This document shows positions 49,483-61,000 of a DNA stretch of 64,000 nt, in pieces. The notes under the pieces were generated by a model. It saw only the letters and a program-made list of their open reading frames with translations, searched no databases and was not told the origin of the DNA. Where the stretch lies: IMG/VR virus record IMGVR_UViG_3300036944_000550, positions 1 to 64,000 of that record. The stretch is one strand, 5' to 3'. The DNA is from a virus. Every line of letters starts with the position of its first letter. Positions within the stretch are counted from its first letter, which is position 1. The translations under genes were made by a program, and so were the position numbers.

Positions 49483-51099
49483 TTAAAATTTTAGAATTGC
49501 TCTAATTTTCTCTACCTGATCTTCTTGACGAACGATGAATTCTCTGTTATCCAGATATATAATTTCGCCTGTTTTGTTGTCAAGTTCAGGTTCTACCACA
49601 CTATTTATAGTCAATCCAGTCAAAGATTGCGTAGTATTACTGAGTATACTAGAAGATGTTATTATTGGTATTATAGGAAGAAGGTATATACTTTCCAATG
49701 AACCATCGTTGTTGGCATCAACCTTTTGAACGACAATAAATTTACCGCCGCTGTCAGTTGTAATCACATCATCCAAGGCATAACTAGCAGGAGATGAAGT
49801 GTTAATAATGTAACAGCAGGTTCCCGTGGAATCTTGAAAATTATTATTAGTATCAAAAATTAATGGATTTTTAACCAATCCGATTTGTCGGAAATCATTA
49901 TTCAGAAACAGATCAGCAGTGTCATTTGTTAAATTGACAGAGAATCCAACATTAGTTGCAAACAGTTCTTTTTGTGCATTCGCACCATGACCTGCTCTTG
50001 GTGAAATAACTGCAATTATACTAGCACCAGATCCTTCTACGCCATCAATAGTAATGTCAGCAAAAGAATAACCAGTACCACGATTTGTTATAGTAATTGA
50101 AAGAATTGCTCCATCATCTGGATCAATTTCTAGTGTTGCTTCTGCCCCAGAACCATCACCAATGATTCCAACCGATGCATCGTTTTCTTGGTAATCGATG
50201 CCGCCAGAAAGAATTTCTATGCGATCAATTGTTCCTGGAATAGCAGCATTCTCAACGTTTTGTTGCGCAGTACCAGACTCAGTAGCGCCCAAGGTGACAG
50301 AAGCCGCAGCACCAGATCCACCACCACCCGAGAATGTGATGTACGCAAAACTATAACCTTCGCCTGGATTTGTCAGAGAAATATTTGTAAGAACTCCCGC
50401 ACCAGAAACCGTAGCAGTTGCAACTGCACCAGTACCATCACCATTTATGATAACTGTTGGTGCAGTTTCATATGAAGAACCAGTATTGGTAATAGTAATA
50501 GTGTCGATACGTCCATTAACATCAAATGCAGGATCACCAGAACCTGCAATTTTTCTCACAGGGATAAATTCTGGTGTGAGAAACTTTGTCTTATCTGATG
50601 CCTCGACCTTAAACATAAACTTCCAGATATATCCATCTGCTGTTTCAATCGCAGAAGTAGAAGTTCCTGTTGGTTTAGTGGTGCTTTGAGAATTACCATC
50701 ATTGAAGATGCACTTATAAACATGGTCGTCATCAGTTAGCACATAAAATTCTGCATCTTTGAGCGATAGAGCACCACTGTTTGCAGCATATGCGTCACCA
50801 TTCGCATCTAGTTCGCCATATTTGTCATCATACTGATCATAAACTGTTCCTGACGCCCAGTTGATTCTAGGAATCATAAGAACTGTGTCGCTCGACTGAA
50901 TACGTTTAACGAACAGCATGTTTCTATTTGACGTGTTCGCATAACGCACAGAATCTACTGGATCTTCGGGTGATTCTTCGTCATCCCATTCAGTTGTTCT
51001 GCCTACAAAGAAATAGTAGAAGTCGTTCTCGTTGTAAATATCACGATAAAGACTTCTTGCTATTTCTGTGCGACCTGCTGATCGTAAAAGAAGTGTCAT
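49483..51099 (-). CDS. 8: Baseplate wedge protein gp8 with inserted repeats
   Basis: A 538-residue baseplate wedge subunit. The end, KTGEIIYLDNREFIVRQEDQ then VEKIRAILKF, matches the T4 gp8 end (SGEMIYMENRPPI...DQTEEINILFTF). The N-terminus has FFVGRTTEWDDEESPEDPVDSV, matching T4 FITFGRSEPW...PPYPTDSV. T4 gp8 is 334 residues, and the excess is mainly residues about 197-366, which contain four GxGY-type beta repeats. It belongs to the gp6-gp7-gp8 wedge region. The Shine-Dalgarno before ATG 51099 is weak. Confidence 0.85.
   Translation of the reverse strand: MTLLLRSAGRTEIARSLYRDIYNENDFYYFFVGRTTEWDDEESPEDPVDSVRYANTSNRNMLFVKRIQSSDTVLMIPRINWASGTVYDQYDDKYGELDANGDAYAANSGALSLKDAEFYVLTDDDHVYKCIFNDGNSQSTTKPTGTSTSAIETADGYIWKFMFKVEASDKTKFLTPEFIPVRKIAGSGDPAFDVNGRIDTITITNTGSSYETAPTVIINGDGTGAVATATVSGAGVLTNISLTNPGEGYSFAYITFSGGGGSGAAASVTLGATESGTAQQNVENAAIPGTIDRIEILSGGIDYQENDASVGIIGDGSGAEATLEIDPDDGAILSITITNRGTGYSFADITIDGVEGSGASIIAVISPRAGHGANAQKELFATNVGFSVNLTNDTADLFLNNDFRQIGLVKNPLIFDTNNNFQDSTGTCCYIINTSSPASYALDDVITTDSGGKFIVVQKVDANNDGSLESIYLLPIIPIITSSSILSNTTQSLTGLTINSVVEPELDNKTGEIIYLDNREFIVRQEDQVEKIRAILKF
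49602..49609 (-). promoter_or_regulatory. Possible late promoter of the 2105-residue gene
   Basis: Minus-strand TATAAATA followed by GT, in the same context (TATAAATAGT) as the gp3 and gp13 boxes, but inside the gp8 3' coding region, about 135 nt before the start of the giant tail gene. Confidence 0.45.
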
Positions 51100-51105
51100 T
51101 TTATA

Positions 51106-51555
51106 TTACGAGATCGTAACCGTCCAAGTGATAGTCATGCTGTCTGATGCACCCTTGTTGATGACAGCAAATTCAGTGCGGCAAAGCATTGTTCCGCTGG
51201 TCAGAGCATTGAAGATACCTGCTTCAGTTACCGCACCAGTACCTGCACCAGCACCAAACGTTGCAACATATTCAATTGCGTTTGCTGTTACCGTTGTTGA
51301 AGTCAAAGCAACACGTGCACCGAGTGCAGTTTCAAGAGCAGTATCACCTGCTGCTGGATTTGTTGTACCCGAACCAACACCCATGTGCGTCATAGCAGTA
51401 AGAGTGGTGTCTTTCATGCGCGAAGCAATATAAGCAAGACCAGTGTTAACAACAAGGTTAGGGACAGTTACTTCTTGAGTAACATTACCTGCTTCGTCGC
51501 GAAGAACGATGTTTAGTTCGCCCTTAGTACCTTTTACGTTTTCGATTAGTTTCAT
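51106..51555 (-). CDS. Small tail/fibre structural protein
   Basis: A 149-residue beta-rich protein: GELNIVLRDEAGNVTQEVTV, VNTGLAYIASRMKD, AMTHMGVGSGTTNPAAGDTA, TEAGIFNALTSGTMLCRTEF. This is the pattern of a widespread phage family of tail-fibre or baseplate accessory proteins. It lies between gp8 and the gp7 analogue and has a late promoter upstream. Confidence 0.75.
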   Translation of the reverse strand: MKLIENVKGTKGELNIVLRDEAGNVTQEVTVPNLVVNTGLAYIASRMKDTTLTAMTHMGVGSGTTNPAAGDTALETALGARVALTSTTVTANAIEYVATFGAGAGTGAVTEAGIFNALTSGTMLCRTEFAVINKGASDSMTITWTVTIS

Positions 51556-51613
51556 TTGTTTTACCTTCTTCTTAGTTGAAAAACAGGTTAATTTATCACC
51601 TGAGTATAATGTA

Positions 51614-51621
51614 TATTTATA
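51614..51621 (-). promoter_or_regulatory. Late promoter of the 149-residue gene
   Basis: Minus-strand TATAAATA 58 nt before the ATG at 51555, with a further AATAAATA variant at about 51633-51640, preceded by CCCG as at the gp19 gene. Confidence 0.65.
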
Positions 51622-51659
51622 TAGACTGCTTTTATTTATTCGGGTTTTATATTGTTATT

Positions 51660-54600
51660 TTAGATATCAAACCGCCCACGAAGAGCAGTAAAGTTTTGTG
51701 TAATTTCTGCGTCCGATAAGGCACGATCGTAGATCATTGCCACACCAATATTACCTTTGAAAAATCTACTACTATTGAGATCATCCCAACCAATTTTTAT
51801 ATCATCCAGAGTAGTGCTAGTATGAGATACAGTATTGGTGGCAGAGGTAATTCCACTAGATTGGCACAAATATGCCTTTGCTGATGTGCTGGTAACGGAA
51901 ACTGCAACCATGCACCATGTTGAATCTGGAATAAGTAGTCCACTATCCCATTGATAGGTATTAATGGCATTGTTCCAAGTATATGAAAGTTTATTGGTTG
52001 TACCGTAAACCGTTAATCCAGTAGCAGTTGCGCTTCTAGAATACATGATACCATCATAATCATCCTGAGGGCCGTTTCGTTTTATCCAGACTATAAAAGT
52101 TGCTGCCGATGTTGTAAGTGATCCTGAACATTGGACATAGTCATTGGTACCATCAAACACGATGGACCCACCATCTGCACTGCTATATGTTGGTCCATTG
52201 GTTAATGTTCCACTGTGGTCACCACCACTCATATCAGTCCATGTAGTGCCAGTTCCTGAGTAACTTAGAGAGTTACCTGCATCAAGATTCAATATAGAAT
52301 TGGGAACAGGGAATGATGAATTGGTGCCAGCAAAGGTCATGGACTGACCAACATAATCTGAACCGAAATCGCCTTCGATATAATTTTGAACGTTAATGAT
52401 TCCATCTTCAGTAACTGCTACTGTTTCAAATATGCCTTTGAGTACATCTAAAAGCGATTGTTCAGTTGCTGCAATAGATTCTATTGTTTCAGAATCATTT
52501 GCGACGATTAATAATTCAGTGGCACCTGCATCATCAGTTTTAACCAGATAAGGAATTATGCCGATTGTATCAGTTGATGTAACGGAATCTGTCAAAGATT
52601 TATACAGATGGTTGAATGAAGTTTCAGTAGCATTTGCCTCATCTACATCAATTGCTTCATCATTACCAGGACGCTCTATACCTGCGCTGGTATATTCATG
52701 TGTGATCACAGATTCTGCAAACGTTCTATAATACTCTACAGTTCTGGTAAACGATTCGGTCGCAATAACAGCATCTTCACCTGCTATATGTTCGAATGTA
52801 GTTCCTCCGATAGAAAGATAATAACCAAATGGCATTCCAAACCCAGAAACAATAGTAATAACACCTTCACTGTTGATACTAATAGTCATAGTATAAAGAC
52901 CACCATCTTTAGTTATATCAAAGGTGGTACCGTAAAGTGCACTGGCGTTATCAAACGGAGTAACATAAGAAGGTGTTATTACTTTCGAAACTGCAAATAC
53001 ATTTGCTTCAGAAGTCGTTGCTGCTTCAGCAAGAACCTTTGCGAAATCAAATTCAGTAGTATCTGCTGCGACATAATTCTCATCGAAGAAACCGCCTTCA
53101 GCGTATGGATCTTGGAGGAAAATAGATTCTTGTAGAACCTTATCAAAATCAGTAATTGCATTTTCAGCAGTAATTGTTGTTTCGTTTACTTCTCTGACAT
53201 ATTGAACAACACGATCAAACACATCCAGTGTTTCTGTAGTATCATCTTCCGTTCCATAGATACCAACAGTAAAATCAAGAGTTGTTATATCTGCCACTGT
53301 AGCAGCATCAGCCAATACCTTAAAGACATGACTGCTATTTGCCTCTGCTACTGTTGCAGAGTCAGTAAGAACTTTTCTAAAGTTTACTGCATAATAGAAC
53401 GTATCAGCAGACAATTCTTCAAGCACAAACTCATAGATATGCAGAGGTTGTATTGGTGTTGTAATGAATTGATTGAAGTCAACCGTCTGCTCAATGGTAA
53501 GTTCACCGAAGATAGCAGTACCTGCTGGGTGAGTAGTATTCTTGACAATATCCAACCATTTATTGGATGGAACATTTGAACGAACAACATATGAGTAGTT
53601 TTGATAGTAGAAGTTATCTTGTAGTTTGTTGACATTCGACAACATACCACGCGAGTCTCTAAATCTGCCTGTCTTAACGTTTACTGCACCCGTGGTAAAC
53701 GACAGAGTAGCAGTACATCCAAGTGCTGATTCTATATCTACTGTGAATGATTCGCGCTCGAAGTCAAATCCAGTATCGAAAATACTAACTGCGGTAGGAC
53801 AACCATCAACATCAATCGCATCAATTCGAATTGATGCCTTGTTATCTCTACCAACAAGAGTATACGGATTCAGCGTAGTGTCAGTTTCATTATATTTGTT
53901 TAAAAAGTATCCAGAACTGCTTGACGTTGTAGTAACATATGTCAGACCTGTCAACGTACCAGGAGTCGTTGTTATAATACTGCCCGCAGATGTTGTTAAG
54001 GTAAACCCAGTAACATTCGGTGATACACCAGTTACTGCAGAAACTTTATAGACAGTTCCTGTCGTGTATCCAGTAATAGTTCCTGTGCCTCCACGAGTAC
54101 CAGTAATTGTTACAGTACTATTAACTGCAAGTGTTGATGGTCCACAAGTAAATTGACCCTCGGTCCCAGAAACAGCAACAGTTGCTGCAAGAGTTCCAGT
54201 TGTCCCTGAATTAAATTCTACAGTATATGAACCTACTGATCCAGATTCATCGATCGAGTAAATATCGCCGACTGAGAATCCGCATGGTGGTGTCCCAGAA
54301 CAATCAATAACATCAACAGTTGAAAGTTGACGAACAACATACCCATACAGGGTTGTCGTAGTTCCAGAAACTATCTCAACCTTAGTTCGTATTGCTTCTG
54401 TGGAAAACGTAACAGCAGGCGCTGTTGAATATCCAGATCCACCGTTTGTAACTATTACGTGTGATATTTCACCAGTATCTGTCAGGATTGTTCTAGCAGT
54501 TGCAGATGTTCCTGTCGCTGAGGTAAATTGTACTGCAGGTGCTGCAAAATATCCATTACCACCATCAGTAACAGGTTCATAAAGTCTATTATTTCCTGGA

Positions 54601-55790
54601 TCTGCAGGTGCAATATTAATCCCAGTACCCAGTGTTGCATTATTTGCAGATAATGCTAATTTTATTTGGTTGGAATTTACAACAATTACGTAATATATTG
54701 CATACTCTGTTAATCCGCCGACAACATGTCCTGTGCCTCTAGTATATATTACAATATCACCAGTAGAATAACCGTGACTGTTTATTGTAATTATATTCGT
54801 GGCATCATTTACGCCTGTTGATGAGTTGAATTCCTTATACGCATCACCAACAATTGCCTTTACTTGACCACCAGAAACTAAAGCATTCGCAGAAGCGCCA
54901 GCGCCTGGAACTAAAATTCGTGCAGTTTTAGGTAAACTTGTCACCAACTCATACACGGCAGGGAAAACATATGCGAATTTAGTTACATTGCTTATGTTAG
55001 TTTCAACAGTTCGTTCATATGTTACTGATGAGACATTCTCATAATATGTAATTTTGACTGTTTTGCTGTTTAGGTCGAATGGATTTGCTGTGATAGATGA
55101 ATCAACTGCAAGTTTTAATGTTATGTCTTCAATCCAGATACCATCAGATGCACGAAGCACCTGTTCAGATGGATAAAAGATTTCTGTACGTTCATTGTAT
55201 AAGATTCTAAAGAGAAGTTCAATTGCCTTCTCAGAACCCTTTGCTTCATAGAACTGCTTGATGAATTTGATTAATCTTCTGTCATCAATCTGCGCAGTAA
55301 GCGGAAAGTTCTGTGCATACTGGTTCTTAAACTTGGGGAGGAATGTATCAAGTGTTCTGTTAATATCGAAATTCTTCTCGTAGTTGAGAAGGAAATTGTT
55401 TACCTGATTTTCTTCATCTAAAAACTCATAATATTTTTCTAGGAACGTAATGAATACAGGATACTCGACACGAACGAAATCTGGAAGTTGGTTTGCAATA
55501 AGATGACTTAATGATTGCTTGAAACCATTGTAGGCATCATCAATATACACCATGTTCGCAGTTGCTGCCGCACCAGATCCACTACCACCTGAAAATGTAA
55601 TTGTTGGCGGTGAAAGATAATTATAACCAGCAGATGTCAAAGTAATTGCAGTAACTTTACCAGAAGAAACTGTAGCAGTTGCTGTAGCATTTCCGCTGAT
55701 TGTAACTGTTGGCGCAGAGGTATAACCTGATCCACCATCAGTGACAGTTACACTAGCAACCTTCTTATAATATGAGGTGGTTTCGGTCAT
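51660..55790 (-). CDS. gp7-position baseplate wedge analogue with C-terminal LamG-like lectin domain
   Basis: A 1376-residue protein (T4 gp7: 1032) between gp6 and gp8. Residues about 10-80 contain two GxGY-type beta repeats. Residues about 85-225 are helical and conserved in marine phages ([40 protein letters not shown]). A module of about 95 residues in the middle is shared with the giant tail protein. Residues about 800-1150 carry loosely repeated helical units ([11 protein letters not shown]-type). From about 1165 a laminin-G/concanavalin-type domain begins ([47 protein letters not shown]). Such domains bind sugars. It is probably a wedge protein with an added glycan-binding end. Direct similarity to T4 gp7 was not seen. 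Confidence 0.72.
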   Translation of the reverse strand: MTETTSYYKKVASVTVTDGGSGYTSAPTVTISGNATATATVSSGKVTAITLTSAGYNYLSPPTITFSGGSGSGAAATANMVYIDDAYNGFKQSLSHLIANQLPDFVRVEYPVFITFLEKYYEFLDEENQVNNFLLNYEKNFDINRTLDTFLPKFKNQYAQNFPLTAQIDDRRLIKFIKQFYEAKGSEKAIELLFRILYNERTEIFYPSEQVLRASDGIWIEDITLKLAVDSSITANPFDLNSKTVKITYYENVSSVTYERTVETNISNVTKFAYVFPAVYELVTSLPKTARILVPGAGASANALVSGGQVKAIVGDAYKEFNSSTGVNDATNIITINSHGYSTGDIVIYTRGTGHVVGGLTEYAIYYVIVVNSNQIKLALSANNATLGTGINIAPADPGNNRLYEPVTDGGNGYFAAPAVQFTSATGTSATARTILTDTGEISHVIVTNGGSGYSTAPAVTFSTEAIRTKVEIVSGTTTTLYGYVVRQLSTVDVIDCSGTPPCGFSVGDIYSIDESGSVGSYTVEFNSGTTGTLAATVAVSGTEGQFTCGPSTLAVNSTVTITGTRGGTGTITGYTTGTVYKVSAVTGVSPNVTGFTLTTSAGSIITTTPGTLTGLTYVTTTSSSSGYFLNKYNETDTTLNPYTLVGRDNKASIRIDAIDVDGCPTAVSIFDTGFDFERESFTVDIESALGCTATLSFTTGAVNVKTGRFRDSRGMLSNVNKLQDNFYYQNYSYVVRSNVPSNKWLDIVKNTTHPAGTAIFGELTIEQTVDFNQFITTPIQPLHIYEFVLEELSADTFYYAVNFRKVLTDSATVAEANSSHVFKVLADAATVADITTLDFTVGIYGTEDDTTETLDVFDRVVQYVREVNETTITAENAITDFDKVLQESIFLQDPYAEGGFFDENYVAADTTEFDFAKVLAEAATTSEANVFAVSKVITPSYVTPFDNASALYGTTFDITKDGGLYTMTISINSEGVITIVSGFGMPFGYYLSIGGTTFEHIAGEDAVIATESFTRTVEYYRTFAESVITHEYTSAGIERPGNDEAIDVDEANATETSFNHLYKSLTDSVTSTDTIGIIPYLVKTDDAGATELLIVANDSETIESIAATEQSLLDVLKGIFETVAVTEDGIINVQNYIEGDFGSDYVGQSMTFAGTNSSFPVPNSILNLDAGNSLSYSGTGTTWTDMSGGDHSGTLTNGPTYSSADGGSIVFDGTNDYVQCSGSLTTSAATFIVWIKRNGPQDDYDGIMYSRSATATGLTVYGTTNKLSYTWNNAINTYQWDSGLLIPDSTWCMVAVSVTSTSAKAYLCQSSGITSATNTVSHTSTTLDDIKIGWDDLNSSRFFKGNIGVAMIYDRALSDAEITQNFTALRGRFDI
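53925..54210 (-). repeat. Copy B of a module shared with the 2105-residue protein
   Basis: About 285 bp encoding [18 protein letters not shown] through [15 protein letters not shown] is very similar to 44088-44370, including long runs without any difference. Confidence 0.85.
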
Positions 55791-55793
55791 TTA

Positions 55794-57674
55794 TTATTCT
55801 TGCGAATTAGCAACTGCAGTAATCGACAGACCTGCAGGAATATTTGTAACTGAATTTGCTGCACTAGTATCCAATGTTAACACAGTATTTCTAGCAGCAT
55901 AAGGAAAAACCGCTGCCGTCGAAGAAGTGGTAGTAGATGTTAAGTCTGTTGTTAAAATATTTGGAGCATCACCAAAAGGTTCAACATAGATTCTCAATTC
56001 TGTTTCCAAATCAATTAAAAGATCTGTGATAGTTACAACACCCGTAGTGTAATCAACGCTTCCAGTGTTAGATAGAACAATTGTGTCATCAGAAACCCTC
56101 TTCATTACAAGAGTTCCAATGTCACCAACTGTTATATCATGCTGATCCGTTATATAAACATCATAGTTTTGTGTGCCAATAGTTGTATTAAAAGTCGTCG
56201 TTTTCAGAGTTTCAATTTCAAGCGGACCATTAAATCTTATTACATAATCTTCAGCAACTCCTGCAAATATTGGTATTCTTTTGTGCATCAAAACTTGGAT
56301 ACTGGAAGAGAAAATAGACTGGGTTGTTCCAACAACTGCAGAAAGCAATTTAGAATAATAAAAGTTTTTCTGTAGTTTGTTAACATTATTTGTGAAGAAA
56401 CTTTCAATTACTGTTCTAACCTCAGATTCAATTCTCGAGGAAGTTAATGACGTAATTGTTTTGTTGTAGTTGACTGAAATGTTCAACCCGATGTATGTTA
56501 CGATTGGGTCGACGAACTCGGGTTGAATCGAAACAACACTTCTTGGTCGAATAATATCTCTAGCGATAATGTCCTTATCTGCTTGGGAGACAATCGATCC
56601 AGGTAGTGGTTGAATAGATATAAATACCTTACCGTAAATAGGAGGATTGTTTTCTTCACCACCCCAAACAGCAATAGAATTGATGTTACCAAATCTGGAT
56701 CTGATCAATGTCTCGTAGTCATCAGAAGTGACAACACGATTTTTAGTAGAATTAAATTTGGGAGCATTATAACGAATACTGTCAACACTTTCCTTTTCGC
56801 GACCACCCGTCGCAGCAGATCCAAGATAGACTACTTTAGACTCCCCAGATGCAGTAAAAGTTTTTGATGGTGAAAAGTTAGGAATAGAGTTCGCTGCTGA
56901 TCCACTGCTAACAATATAATCGATGCTAACAATATTACCAACTTGCAGTTGCTGTCCGATAATATCATCACCAAATCTTACTTCATATAATCCTGATGGA
57001 CCTTCTTCAATAAAGAATGCCTTTGTAGTTTCATCGACTTCCATGATGTCATCATAGAAATTCCACGTTACAGTTGTTGTGACTGTGGATGATGTCTGCA
57101 CTCTTACTCTAACAGTAGTAGTATCAATATTTACATTCGGTAGAACAAATGGACCAGACTTATTAGATTGATCAACAATGAACGTATTAGTTACTCGCTT
57201 ACCTTCAATCAGTTCCATCGGGAAAGTAAATCCTGTTTGTCCAGTTTCAAGAGTTACTAGTCCAGAAACATAGTCCTCTTTCGGAAAGAAAGTATATGTG
57301 TTCTTTGCTGTCTTTGCAGTGAACGGTGTATCACGTAATATAGTTAAACTTGTATTGGTAAACGTAACAGGCGGATCAATCTGCAATGTTATATTGGCGC
57401 GAGCAGATTTTCTAGAAGTCGGCGTATAACCTAATGTTTTCGCAATAGATGTGACTGAATTTCTCTTGACTGCACTATCAATAAACATTTCATTTGCTTG
57501 AAGGTGTGCAAGAGTTGCATTATAATGTGTATTATATGCAAGAATATCAAGAAGTATCGTGAGACCTGCGCCATCAAAGTTGTAATCTTGGAACTCCTCT
57601 TGCGATTGCATGAAGGTTTTTAGATTTTCCTTGATAGTTGCGAAATCTAATTCAGTTACATTAAGTTGTGACAT
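55794..57674 (-). CDS. 6: Baseplate wedge protein gp6
   Basis: A 626-residue wedge protein (T4: 660) of the gp6/J-like family that forms the inner baseplate ring. Typical sequences are the N-terminal FATIKENLKTFMQSQEEFQD and FDGAGLTILLDILAYNTHYN, then ALANEMF-like LQANEMFIDSAVKR, and RYNAPKFNSTKNRVVTSDDYE in the centre. The order gp25-gp6 is conserved. Confidence 0.95.
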   Translation of the reverse strand: MSQLNVTELDFATIKENLKTFMQSQEEFQDYNFDGAGLTILLDILAYNTHYNATLAHLQANEMFIDSAVKRNSVTSIAKTLGYTPTSRKSARANITLQIDPPVTFTNTSLTILRDTPFTAKTAKNTYTFFPKEDYVSGLVTLETGQTGFTFPMELIEGKRVTNTFIVDQSNKSGPFVLPNVNIDTTTVRVRVQTSSTVTTTVTWNFYDDIMEVDETTKAFFIEEGPSGLYEVRFGDDIIGQQLQVGNIVSIDYIVSSGSAANSIPNFSPSKTFTASGESKVVYLGSAATGGREKESVDSIRYNAPKFNSTKNRVVTSDDYETLIRSRFGNINSIAVWGGEENNPPIYGKVFISIQPLPGSIVSQADKDIIARDIIRPRSVVSIQPEFVDPIVTYIGLNISVNYNKTITSLTSSRIESEVRTVIESFFTNNVNKLQKNFYYSKLLSAVVGTTQSIFSSSIQVLMHKRIPIFAGVAEDYVIRFNGPLEIETLKTTTFNTTIGTQNYDVYITDQHDITVGDIGTLVMKRVSDDTIVLSNTGSVDYTTGVVTITDLLIDLETELRIYVEPFGDAPNILTTDLTSTTTSSTAAVFPYAARNTVLTLDTSAANSVTNIPAGLSITAVANSQE

Positions 57675-57675
57675 C

Positions 57676-58074
57676 TTATCTACTTCTTCTTAGAACAGTT
57701 GAAAATGAAACGGGATCCGGAATCCCGACAACATAAAAATAAATGGAGACATTAAATGCATTCTGATCAAAGAGCGGCACAACATCTATTTGTTGTGCTC
57801 TAACTCGCGGTTCATACTTATTAATTAATAACTCTAATCTTAATTTTAAAGAGTTAGCAGTAACAATATCAACATTCTCAAACATCATACCGTAGATCGG
57901 AGAACCAATCTTGGGTTGGAATGGTCTTTCGTAAAAGTTCGTAAGAACGAGAACTTTTAGTGCCTGTTTTACAGCATTGACATCAAACTTTCTCGCAACG
58001 TCACCCGTAATTGGATGCATTGCGAAGGATAAGTCTAGATCCGAATAGATTCTGTTTACTGTTTTTGTTGTCAT
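57676..58074 (-). CDS. 25: Baseplate wedge protein gp25
   Basis: A 132-residue protein, the same length as T4 gp25. Features are YSDLDLSFAMHPITGDVARK near the N-terminus and YERPFQPKIGSPIYGMMFEN (the conserved gp25/IraD element) in the centre. It joins wedge and sheath and initiates sheath assembly. A TATAAATA box ends only 5 nt before the ATG and no Shine-Dalgarno is visible, so translation may rely on coupling or a leaderless mRNA. Confidence 0.95.
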   Translation of the reverse strand: MTTKTVNRIYSDLDLSFAMHPITGDVARKFDVNAVKQALKVLVLTNFYERPFQPKIGSPIYGMMFENVDIVTANSLKLRLELLINKYEPRVRAQQIDVVPLFDQNAFNVSIYFYVVGIPDPVSFSTVLRRSR

Positions 58075-58079
58075 ATAGT

Positions 58080-58087
58080 TATTTATA
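58080..58087 (-). promoter_or_regulatory. TATAAATA late-type box abutting the gp25 start
   Basis: Minus-strand TATAAATA with only five bases between it and the gp25 ATG. A late transcript from it would start at about the first codon. It may be functional and leaderless or fortuitous. Confidence 0.4.
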
Positions 58088-58089
58088 TG

Positions 58090-61000
58090 TTACCAAGGAG
58101 TGAATTTACCAGGACTTATAATTTTAGTACTACCATTAGACTGTAATTTAGCGGTTCCGTTCGCAGTTCCGCTTCGTTTCTGTCCATTGTAAAGAACCCA
58201 ACCAATATGAATCCATGCTGTTTTTCCACTCGCAGTTTCTAAGAGAATTTGATCACATTTCGGTAAAGAAGTTGCAATGTAATTTGCGATTTCAATCATC
58301 TTTTTACGATTATCTGCAAATCCCCACTGAATATCTACTGCGGCATATCTATGTGCACTTTTCGTATCATGTCGGAAACCAGAGTTGATTCTAAAACCTG
58401 GATATCTTTCTCTCAATGGTTCTAGGATGTTCAAGCACAAACATCTATAATTTTGAATAATATCCCATTGACTGATTACACCCGACCCACCCTTCAAAGA
58501 TCTTGGATATGAAATAAATTGACTCAACTTACGAGGGTAGAATGCCTTTGAAAAGAAATCATCCAAAACATAATTATCAGACAATTGAATGTTGCCTGAA
58601 ATTTTACCACCACCAAGTGCAGGCATTGGTTTCTTAGTTTTGTAGAAGATATTACATCCAGGAATAGCATCAGGAACCTTGCCGAAATCACCAGTTACCG
58701 CAGAACTACCATCATCTGCCGCTGTTCCTGGACCTCCTGGTTGCGATGGATCTGACTTATCGACACAATCTTCAGTACCACTATCTGGTTCATCTGGTAC
58801 GTCATTCTCAGTATTATCCGGAACACCTTGTGATCCACCACTTACGTTTGCTGCTGCAGCACCGCCGACATATTGTGATTTACCAGTTACAGATTTACTG
58901 ACAGGTTTTTCAACAGTCTTGATAGTTGACAATGGAGCAGCGACTGCACATACAGCTTCTGCAGCAGAAGCTGGTTCGGTCACAGATGCCGTTGTAGTTC
59001 CAGCAACTGGTAGATTATGTGTACTTCCACCATTGGTGCCAGTGTCTGTTCCAGTTGCCCGAAGATTGGTACTACCAGCATTCAGAGTTGTTACATTTAC
59101 TGTGGTTACGTCAAGAGTTGGAGTGTCAATCGGCGAAGAAGTTACAAGAGGTGCCTTTAGACTGATATTACCTGCACCTTCAACATTAACAGCAGCACCA
59201 GATTTTATTTCAGTTGCTGCACCTGATTTAGTTTTTATTGCTGCATCAGTGCATAAGTTTGTATCGCCTGTTGAATGATTGAAGAATGACCCTGCCGATT
59301 TAATATGAGTATCCGCTTTAGAGGTGACATTAACACCTGCATCAGAGGTCAAATTAAACTTGCCTGTGACATCGGTTGTGAAATTGCCTTTCGAATCAAT
59401 GTCGATATCACCAACATTTTCTAGAGACATTAATCCACCATTTCTTGCATAAATTCCATCGGCAACAGATAATGATAATCTACCCGCGATGTTAACGTCG
59501 ACATCATTATGAATGTCCATAGAGACTTTACCATGCATTGTCAAATTTGTGTCGCTCATGATGATCACATTACAGTTTCCAGCAACGTGCACATTCGCCA
59601 TACCTTCTATTAAAATGTATCCATTCTTGTCTAGAATTGTGTATCCATCACCAACAATCTTAGTTACTTTGGTTCCGTTCGGTCCAATCTCGTCAAATGT
59701 TCCGGATCTATGTGCCCAGTTAAGTCTTTCAGAACCAGGAGTGTCATCAATTTCCATAGCATGACCTGATTCAGAACCAAACACTTTATTGAATGGATAT
59801 TGTGCATTATATGGTGATTCTGGTTGCGCCCAAGTAACACCATTTCTGCCTGCTGTTTGGACTTCACGTTTTCGAGATGCATTTCTTGCAGCAGGGGATG
59901 CTCCTGCGCTTAATGTTTCCCTATTCCCCGAAGAACTCTTAGGACTCTTACCAATTTGGGGAGAGTTTACACCTGTTGCTAACGGATTTGTATCAGGTTT
60001 ATTTACTGATGATCTTAATGGATATACGCTGGTAGGATCTTTAAACCCCTTCGTGTCATCTTGTTGAGATGCAGGCAATACATCTGTGTTTTTGGGTTGA
60101 TTGTTTGATCTGAAAGTATCAATTGAATTGTCAGTATTAACTTGGTCGCTTACTGCAGCATTTTGTACCTGAGTTGATGGTGTGAATGATACATCGGGTT
60201 CTTCTGGTTTGACTTCAAGTGCTATCTTCTCAGATGTTGTTTCTTTAGTTCGCAGAGTTCCATCTGCATTCACAGTTTCAACAACAGTAGTCTTAGTTCC
60301 ATCAGGATTAGTTATTGCTGTTGTTGTTATGGTGTTACCAGCAGCGTCGAAAATTGATGTTATTGTTGGATCAATAATATTGAGTTGTTTTTTAATTGGA
60401 GCAATATCTGTTTCAAAAGAATCAACAATCTGCGTCTTTGCAGATTGTAGAAGTTGGTATTTTTCTTCAAGTCCAGTAATTTTTGCTGCTTGAATTACTT
60501 TATCTAATTGTGCAGTAAGACTTGTGATAGACACTGGTCTTGATACTGCAATTTCTTTACCATCATATAAAAATCTGCCTGCAATATCAGTTCCTGCTGC
60601 TACATATTCTATTACGAGACTTCCAATAGTATTTTCTACTGCCGCCAACCCACCTTCGATTGGAGGCAGAACAGGAACATCTGGTTTCGCCACACTAATT
60701 TCTAATGGGGTAGCAGTAACAGAGTTATACCCAATGTCATACCAATACTTTGATGTAATACCTGAAGTATCTTTTTTGATAATACCATTAGCATAATTTG
60801 CTGCAGTATCATAGTTGATACATAATGCTACTGATAGTAATCCAGCAACAATATCCTTATCAGTTGAATCGTTTATTATTCTTGCATTATACAGCAGACT
60901 GTAAATGAAATTTAAATAAGCATATGCGATTTCGTCTTGGTATGATTTATTTGAAAGGATGTCAAATGCTGTTTCTATGCGTACATTGACAGGAATTCCA

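Noticed and set aside
58679-59278. Plus-strand open frame of 199 codons opposite the needle gene
   Set aside because: A shadow of Thr/Gly/Ser-rich repeats in the minus-strand gene, with Val/Pro-rich content and no ribosome binding site.
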